Shown here: positions 5,089 through 8,862 of the stretch, one piece after another
Layout: each line of letters opens with the position of its first letter
How positions within the stretch are numbered: position 1 is the stretch's first letter
NCBI GenBank assembly: GCA_033720975.1
Contig: JAWWBL010000067.1
Location: 1-8,862 of the forward strand
Direction: 5' to 3'
DNA: 8,862 nt
From: JAWWBL01 sp033720975
GTDB taxonomy: Bacteria; Actinomycetota; Acidimicrobiia; Spongiisociales; ZC4RG35
Notes under the pieces: model-generated
What the model was told of the DNA's origin: nothing
The model's input: the letters and a program-made list of their open reading frames with translations, nothing else
Databases searched by the model: none
Position numbers and translations under genes: made by a program

Positions 5089-6849
5089 TCAAGGAGAGTC
5101 CCGCGAGACTCCGATTTCCGCCATCGATTCCTCGTGCCTCTTACGGGCCCGACGGGCCTCACCATGACGACCCATGGTCTCCAGTCCACGGATCAGTTCA
5201 AGGTGGGCTCTCTCGTCCCACGGATCGATTTCGAGGATCCGCAGGTGTGCGTTGATGGCGTCCTCGGGGTCCAGCTCCTGGCTGATTTCTGCCCAGCGTC
5301 TCAGCAGGCGCAGGTAGCTGGCACGCGCCTCCTCCCGCGCTGGGCGAGCCCAATCCTCGTAGAGGTCCTCGACCAGGAATTCCCCCCGGTACATCGCCTC
5401 AGCTCTCTTGATCTCGTCAATGGCGTTCGCCGACTCCGCAGCCTCGATGAACATCTCCAGGTCGACGGCCACATGTTCGAGCCGCAAGTGGATCGTGTCG
5501 TCCCCGCTCTCCACGTAGTGATCGGTGTCACGGAGCTTCTCTGGGTCGAGCACAGAACGAAGCGTGCTCAGCGCAACCGCTAGCCGGTTGGACAGGTTGC
5601 CTCCGTTCGCATCCGGCCAGAGAGCCTCGATCGCCTGCTCCCGATGCAGTGGCCGACCTCGCTGGGAGACAAGCATCTTGAGAAGCTTTCTGGCCTTCCT
5701 GGAACGCCATTCCGACAAGTGAACAGGGACGCCGTGGCGTTCCACCCTGAATCCGCCCAGGGTGCGGACCATGAGGTCGGGAGCAGACGGTTGCCGCGCA
5801 GCCAGGAAACGGTTCACCGCCGAAGTGGCGCTGTGACGTAGAGGCTGAAGGAGAGCGGCAGCTATCGCCGTTGAGAGGATCGCAAGCCAAGTCTCTGCGC
5901 CGCCACGCTCAGCCATAGCCCCGACTCCAGCCACCAACACCACGTATATCAGAGTGACTGCGAGGCCCACCAGCGCGAAGACGACCGTTCCCCGCACCAC
6001 CAAGTCGAGGTCCCATAGGCGGTAACGGAGCACAGCCACACCGACAGCAATCGGCACCGTCAGCATCGGCAGCGTGTTCGCCCAAGGCTCGCCGGGTAGC
6101 CCGAAGGCCGTGAGCAGCTCGCCGGTCATGAACCCGAGGAAGATCATGACTCCGGCGAAGGCGAGCCAACGCAACTGCTGACGAAGCACACCAGTCGAAC
6201 GGACGAAGCGGACGATCATCACGAATAGCGCTCCAACGACACCAAGGAAGAAGACCACTTCCGCCGGCTGCATGAGCCAATCGACCCGATTGGAGAGCTC
6301 CGCCACCCTGAACGGGTTCTCGATCGAGGGATAGCTCGGCAAAGCTTCGACGGTCATGAGCCCGACCGCGATCAGCAACCCCCCGCCCACCATGATCGAT
6401 ACGCCGATCACACGGTCCAATCTGCCCATAAAACGTCCGGTGGGGACAAGCAGCAAGGCCATGGGAATCAACCCGACAGCCACTACCCAGCCTCCCAGGT
6501 CGAACGCGGCAGCCACCACGGACTCGGATATCCCGATCGACGAGGCGGATGACACATAGCGGTTGGCGGCCGTCCCGCCGGTCCACATCAAGCCGTCCAC
6601 TATGAGCAGCCAGCCCACCGGGTGTCGCGGCTTCAACCAAGCCAGCAACGTTCCCACCGCGGCGAAGGACGCCCAAGCCAGAGTCGAATGCTCGGACGGG
6701 GACGCCCAGATCGCAAGGACCACAGAGGCGGCCAGCAGGGCGGAGGCCATCCAAAACGAGGATCGGAGATCAGGCAACGAGTGTTGCTCTTCGCGCAAAC
6801 GGTGGGCCACACCTCGCGCCACCAAGGGACGCAGCCTGCGACTCATCAC
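5089..6849 (-). CDS. Membrane-anchored SARP-type (winged helix plus BTAD) transcriptional regulator
   Basis: The 586-residue protein has two halves. Residues 33-337 hold about 8-10 hydrophobic helices. QQLRWLAFAGVM (224-235) followed by LRYRLWDLDLVVRGTVVFAL (274-293) is a pattern I associate with the membrane domains of actinobacterial sensor kinases. Residues 359-455 are a SARP/OmpR-like winged helix: RTLGGFRVERHGVPV, then SRKARKLLKMLVSQRGRPL, the EALWPD motif (408-413), and NRLAVALSTLRSVLDP. Residues 460-580 are a BTAD helical repeat domain (VDLEMFIEAAE, YRGEFLVEDLYEDWA, EIDPWDERAHLELI). There is no kinase, GAF or receiver domain between them, so this looks like a one-component sensor-regulator that acts from the membrane. 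The start is GTG 6849 or the adjacent ATG 6846, without a clear Shine-Dalgarno. It is divergent from the GGCT-like gene, with the six-helix membrane protein downstream. The BTAD half is secure; the sensed signal is unknown. Confidence 0.88.
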   Translation of the reverse strand: MMSRRLRPLVARGVAHRLREEQHSLPDLRSSFWMASALLAASVVLAIWASPSEHSTLAWASFAAVGTLLAWLKPRHPVGWLLIVDGLMWTGGTAANRYVSSASSIGISESVVAAAFDLGGWVVAVGLIPMALLLVPTGRFMGRLDRVIGVSIMVGGGLLIAVGLMTVEALPSYPSIENPFRVAELSNRVDWLMQPAEVVFFLGVVGALFVMIVRFVRSTGVLRQQLRWLAFAGVMIFLGFMTGELLTAFGLPGEPWANTLPMLTVPIAVGVAVLRYRLWDLDLVVRGTVVFALVGLAVTLIYVVLVAGVGAMAERGGAETWLAILSTAIAAALLQPLRHSATSAVNRFLAARQPSAPDLMVRTLGGFRVERHGVPVHLSEWRSRKARKLLKMLVSQRGRPLHREQAIEALWPDANGGNLSNRLAVALSTLRSVLDPEKLRDTDHYVESGDDTIHLRLEHVAVDLEMFIEAAESANAIDEIKRAEAMYRGEFLVEDLYEDWARPAREEARASYLRLLRRWAEISQELDPEDAINAHLRILEIDPWDERAHLELIRGLETMGRHGEARRARKRHEESMAEIGVSRDSP

Positions 6850-6962
6850 CGCAATTGTGCCAGACGCCCTTCATCCGTCCACACAAAGCTGAATTGGCGC
6901 AGAGGGAACCCTTGGAGAACTTGGTGGTTGGCCATCGATCAGGTAAACCTCGACGCCTGGTC

Positions 6963-7466
6963 ATGAAGAACTTCGCGTATGGATCGAACCTGTGCCGCGA
7001 CAGGTTGGTTGATCGAGTTTCAACCGCTCACTATGAGTTCGTTGCCCATTTGCCAAGTTACGAGTTGCGGTTCCACAAGCGCAGCGATATCGATGGCTCG
7101 GCGAAGGCGGACGCGTTCTTCACTGGGGACGCAGATGACACCGTGTGGGGTGTGGTGGTGGACGTCCCCGATCTCGATCGCTGGAAGCTGGATCAGGCAG
7201 AAGGGCTCGGGGGTGGCTACGCGGCCGAGAGTGTCACTGTTTTTGACGGCGAAGGAGATCCACACCAAGCCGTGGCGTACATAGCTCAGCAGTCACACAT
7301 CGACCCCCGGTTGCGTCCCTACGAGTGGTACCTGTCCCTGGTCGTCGACGGCGCCCGGGCTCGAGGCCTCCCGGAGACCTATGTGGAAGAGATCGAGTCG
7401 GTACGCGCAATACCCGACCCAGAGCCAGAGCGGCCGTACCGACCACCCGACGACCGGCTCTGTTGA
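6963..7466 (+). CDS. Gamma-glutamylcyclotransferase-like (GGCT/AIG2 fold) protein
   Basis: The 167-residue product opens with MKNFAYGSNL, the YGSN substrate loop of the GGCT/AIG2-like fold. LDQAEGLGGGYAAESVTV (76-93) contains Glu80, the expected general acid/base, in the usual E-G-x-x-x-G-Y context. The C-terminal stretch RPYEWYLSLVVDGARARGLP (118-137) ending in PDPEPER also fits GGCT-like proteins. Such enzymes release 5-oxoproline from gamma-glutamyl dipeptides or amines in the cytoplasm; the substrate here cannot be told. ATG 6963 was chosen because the family motif normally starts within a few residues of Met. The frame is open upstream to 6855, but that part is not family-like. There is no Shine-Dalgarno. 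A weak promoter-like pair (TTGGTG 6921-6926, 17-nt spacer, TAAACC 6944-6949) would give a very short leader. The gene is divergent from the SARP-like regulator. Confidence 0.85.
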   Translation: MKNFAYGSNLCRDRLVDRVSTAHYEFVAHLPSYELRFHKRSDIDGSAKADAFFTGDADDTVWGVVVDVPDLDRWKLDQAEGLGGGYAAESVTVFDGEGDPHQAVAYIAQQSHIDPRLRPYEWYLSLVVDGARARGLPETYVEEIESVRAIPDPEPERPYRPPDDRLC

Positions 7467-7519
7467 CGGCTCGGTAGAAAGCCCTGAACGGCAGTGAGAC
7501 CGCAACGAGCCAGAGCCGG
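7454..7519. repeat. Nested inverted repeats after the GGCT-like gene
   Basis: CCGGCTCTG (7454-7462) is the exact reverse complement of CAGAGCCGG (7511-7519). Inside it GGCTCG (7468-7473) pairs with CGAGCC (7506-7511), sharing one base with the outer arm. The left arm overlaps the last codons of the GGCT-like gene. An RNA stem across this region is possible, but there is no T-run, so it is not a standard terminator. Confidence 0.3.
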
Positions 7520-7536
7520 AGACTTGGCCCAGTCGG

Positions 7537-7551
7537 CGCCAACGCTTGGCG
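7537..7551. repeat. Short hairpin upstream of the BNR-repeat gene
   Basis: CGCCAA (7537-7542) and TTGGCG (7546-7551) form a perfect 6-bp inverted repeat around CGC, ending 28 bases before the ATG at 7580. It may be an operator or leader hairpin; no T-run follows. This is the only clear structure in the 113-base gap before the gene other than the nested repeats. Confidence 0.3.
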
Positions 7552-7579
7552 GAGGGATCCTCGCTAAGTTCCACTTGGC

Positions 7580-8614
7580 ATGACACGCTTGGCTATCGGC
7601 ACTGAGAAGGGCGGCTACCTGGTCGAGGAGAAACTCGGTGAATGGGAAGTCACTGGCCCTCTCTTCCCCGGGTGGAAGGTCACAGCTTTCGGCCAGGCTC
7701 CCGACGGGAGCTACCTGGCGGCGGTGGGGAGCAACTGGTTCGGGGTCGGTATCCACAAGAGCACCGATCTCAGTGATTGGTCTCAGACCGACGAGCCGCC
7801 GGCTTGGGAGGAAGGGACCGATCGCAAGATGGAGCAGATCTGGACCTTCCACACGTCCGGCGACCGGATCTGGGCGGGTGTGGCCCATGCCGGGCTGTTC
7901 ACCTCCGACGATCGGGGGATCACTTGGAGCCCGGTCGCCGGTCTCAACGAGCATCGCACTCGTGACGAGTGGCAGCCGGGCTTCGGTGGTCTCTGTGCCC
8001 ACCGAGTCATGATCGACGGTGACCGTCAGTGGGTAGCCATTTCCGCAGTGGGCGTATTTCGCTCCGACGACGGAGGGGAGACGTGGGAGCCCAAGAACGA
8101 CGGGATCGAACCGGTCGGGTTGCCCGAAGACGCTGAGCGCCCCGAGGTCGGCTACTGCGTTCACTGCGTCGCCCACGACCCGGCCGACCCGATGCGGATC
8201 TGGCGTCAAGACCACAGCGGGGTCTATCGGACCGCGGATGGGGGCGACAACTGGGAAAAGATCGAGAACGGGCTCCCCGCCAAGTTTGGGTTCATGATGT
8301 GGCGCGACGACGGAAGCGAGCGTCTGTTCACGCTTCCTCTAGAAGCCGACTCCAACCGGGTTCCAGTCGATGGCGCCCTCCGTGTGTACATCTCCGATGA
8401 CGACGGGGATTCCTGGCAGGTGGCGGGTTCAGGGTGGAGCGCAGCACCCCAGTACACCGGTGTCCTGAGAGGGGCATTCGACGGGGACGATGAAGGATTG
8501 TTCTGCTTCGGGACGACAGGCGGGAAGCTATGGCTGACCAGGGACAACGGGGAGAATTGGCGCGAGTTGCCTCCAAGTTTTCCACGGATCGGGACGGTGA
8601 CTGTTCTCCCATGA
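7580..8614 (+). CDS. BNR/Asp-box beta-propeller protein (sialidase/VPS10-like fold)
   Basis: The 344-residue protein has five clear Asp-box motifs (S/T-x-D-x-G-x-x-W): SDDRGITW (109-116), SDDGGETW (162-169), TADGGDNW (218-225), SDDDGDSW (272-279) and TRDNGENW (320-327). A degenerate one (STDLSDW, 61-67) precedes them. Asp boxes mark beta-propeller blades in sialidases, sortilin/VPS10 and related proteins. There is no signal peptide or membrane segment, so it should be cytoplasmic. I see no obvious sialidase Arg triad, so enzymatic activity is not claimed and annotation as exo-alpha-sialidase would be over-reach. ATG 7580 matches the natural start of the first strand (MTRLAIGTEKGGYLV), with only weak Shine-Dalgarno support. 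Its last codon and stop overlap the start of the MoaD/ThiS-like gene by four bases (ATGA), so the two are translationally coupled. Confidence 0.88.
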   Translation: MTRLAIGTEKGGYLVEEKLGEWEVTGPLFPGWKVTAFGQAPDGSYLAAVGSNWFGVGIHKSTDLSDWSQTDEPPAWEEGTDRKMEQIWTFHTSGDRIWAGVAHAGLFTSDDRGITWSPVAGLNEHRTRDEWQPGFGGLCAHRVMIDGDRQWVAISAVGVFRSDDGGETWEPKNDGIEPVGLPEDAERPEVGYCVHCVAHDPADPMRIWRQDHSGVYRTADGGDNWEKIENGLPAKFGFMMWRDDGSERLFTLPLEADSNRVPVDGALRVYISDDDGDSWQVAGSGWSAAPQYTGVLRGAFDGDDEGLFCFGTTGGKLWLTRDNGENWRELPPSFPRIGTVTVLP

Positions 8615-8862
8615 CCGCCAGGCTTCGCCTGCCTCGGATCCTGGCCCAGGCGGTTGATGATCAAACCAGCTTCCAGGTCGAGGGCTCGAACGTCGCCGAG
8701 GCGCTCGATTCCCTGTTCGGTCAAAAGCCGGGTCTCCGCAACCACATCCTCGATGAGGCGGGTGCCATCCGACCCCACGTCTCTGTGTTTGTGGACGGTG
8801 TTCAGGCAGACCTAGCGGACGACGTAGGAGAGCGGACCGACATTCGCATCCTGCAAGCGGTC
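8611..8862 (+). CDS. MoaD/ThiS-type ubiquitin-fold protein (runs off right edge)
   Basis: The window holds 84 codons, open to the edge. The pattern is that of small sulfur-carrier proteins of the beta-grasp fold: a first strand MTARLRLPRIL, FQVEGSNVAEALDSLF (21-36) as second strand plus main helix, HILDEAGAIRPHVSVFVDG (45-63), and ERTDIRILQAV (74-84), the last strand that normally leads straight into a C-terminal Gly-Gly. MoaD and ThiS carry sulfur as a C-terminal thiocarboxylate for molybdopterin and thiamine; other members serve other sulfur transfers or protein tagging. The terminal Gly-Gly should lie within a few residues of the window edge but cannot be seen. The start ATG overlaps the stop of the BNR-repeat gene (ATGA). 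This tight coupling to a propeller protein, not to moaE or thiG, argues for a non-classical role. Confidence 0.85.
   Translation, partial: MTARLRLPRILAQAVDDQTSFQVEGSNVAEALDSLFGQKPGLRNHILDEAGAIRPHVSVFVDGVQADLADDVGERTDIRILQAV

Noticed and set aside
5909..6754. Second long minus-strand frame inside the SARP-like regulator gene
   Set aside because: It is Arg/Gly-rich out-of-frame reading of the membrane domain, while the main frame gives clear helices and a SARP module.
6894..6931. Four TTGG tetramers upstream of the GGCT-like gene as SARP-type tandem binding repeats
   Set aside because: The spacings (18, 9 and 7 bases) are irregular, whereas SARP sites are usually evenly spaced direct repeats.
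7379..8215. Minus-strand open frame of 278 codons opposite the BNR-repeat gene
   Set aside because: The plus strand holds five Asp-box motifs in register. The antisense frame is open only because of GC-rich codon structure.
1..8862. CRISPR array, toxin-antitoxin pair, restriction-modification or known anti-phage system
   Set aside because: No regularly spaced repeats and no nuclease, methylase, helicase or toxin signature were seen on either strand.

Overview
The window is GC-rich DNA with bacterial gene organisation. It most resembles an actinomycete-type chromosome (Actinomycetota, perhaps Acidimicrobiia-like). The reasons are the SARP/BTAD-type regulator, the small M23-like exported protein of a kind common in Actinobacteria, and the high GC at synonymous sites. 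The taxonomic call is inference from protein style only.

Left part (1-1717, housekeeping): the first 24 codons of a glyceraldehyde-3-phosphate dehydrogenase gene (gap) run off the left edge on the minus strand. Divergent from it is a small exported LytM/M23-like protein whose open frame runs about 257 bases into nadD (nicotinate-nucleotide adenylyltransferase). nadD is followed by rsfS (ribosomal silencing factor), whose homologous N-terminus extends upstream of its only standard start codon. Then comes tRNA-Ala(GGC).

Middle (1719-4283): the last 25 bases of the tRNA region (T-arm, acceptor 3' strand, discriminator base and one more) recur perfectly at 4259-4283. This is the layout of an element integrated at a tRNA 3' end, about 2.57 kb long. 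It holds two intact genes three bases apart: a 419-residue exported, cysteine-containing protein and a 208-residue lipoprotein. It also holds a decayed coding remnant, and no recognisable integrase. This small, integrase-less tRNA island with only cell-envelope or secreted cargo is the most unusual feature of the window.

Right part (4284-8862): on the minus strand, a 586-residue protein joins a polytopic membrane domain, of the type that precedes actinobacterial sensor kinases, directly to a winged-helix plus BTAD (SARP) DNA-binding module. It looks like a membrane-anchored one-component regulator. It is followed 79 bases downstream by a six-helix membrane protein. Divergent from the regulator is a gamma-glutamylcyclotransferase-like gene. 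Then come a five-Asp-box (BNR) beta-propeller protein and, overlapping its stop by four bases (ATGA), a MoaD/ThiS-type ubiquitin-fold sulfur-carrier-like gene that runs off the right edge.

Two genes cut by the window edges (gap and the MoaD/ThiS-like gene) were read directly from the sequence. All functional assignments rest on motifs read by eye; no database search was possible.
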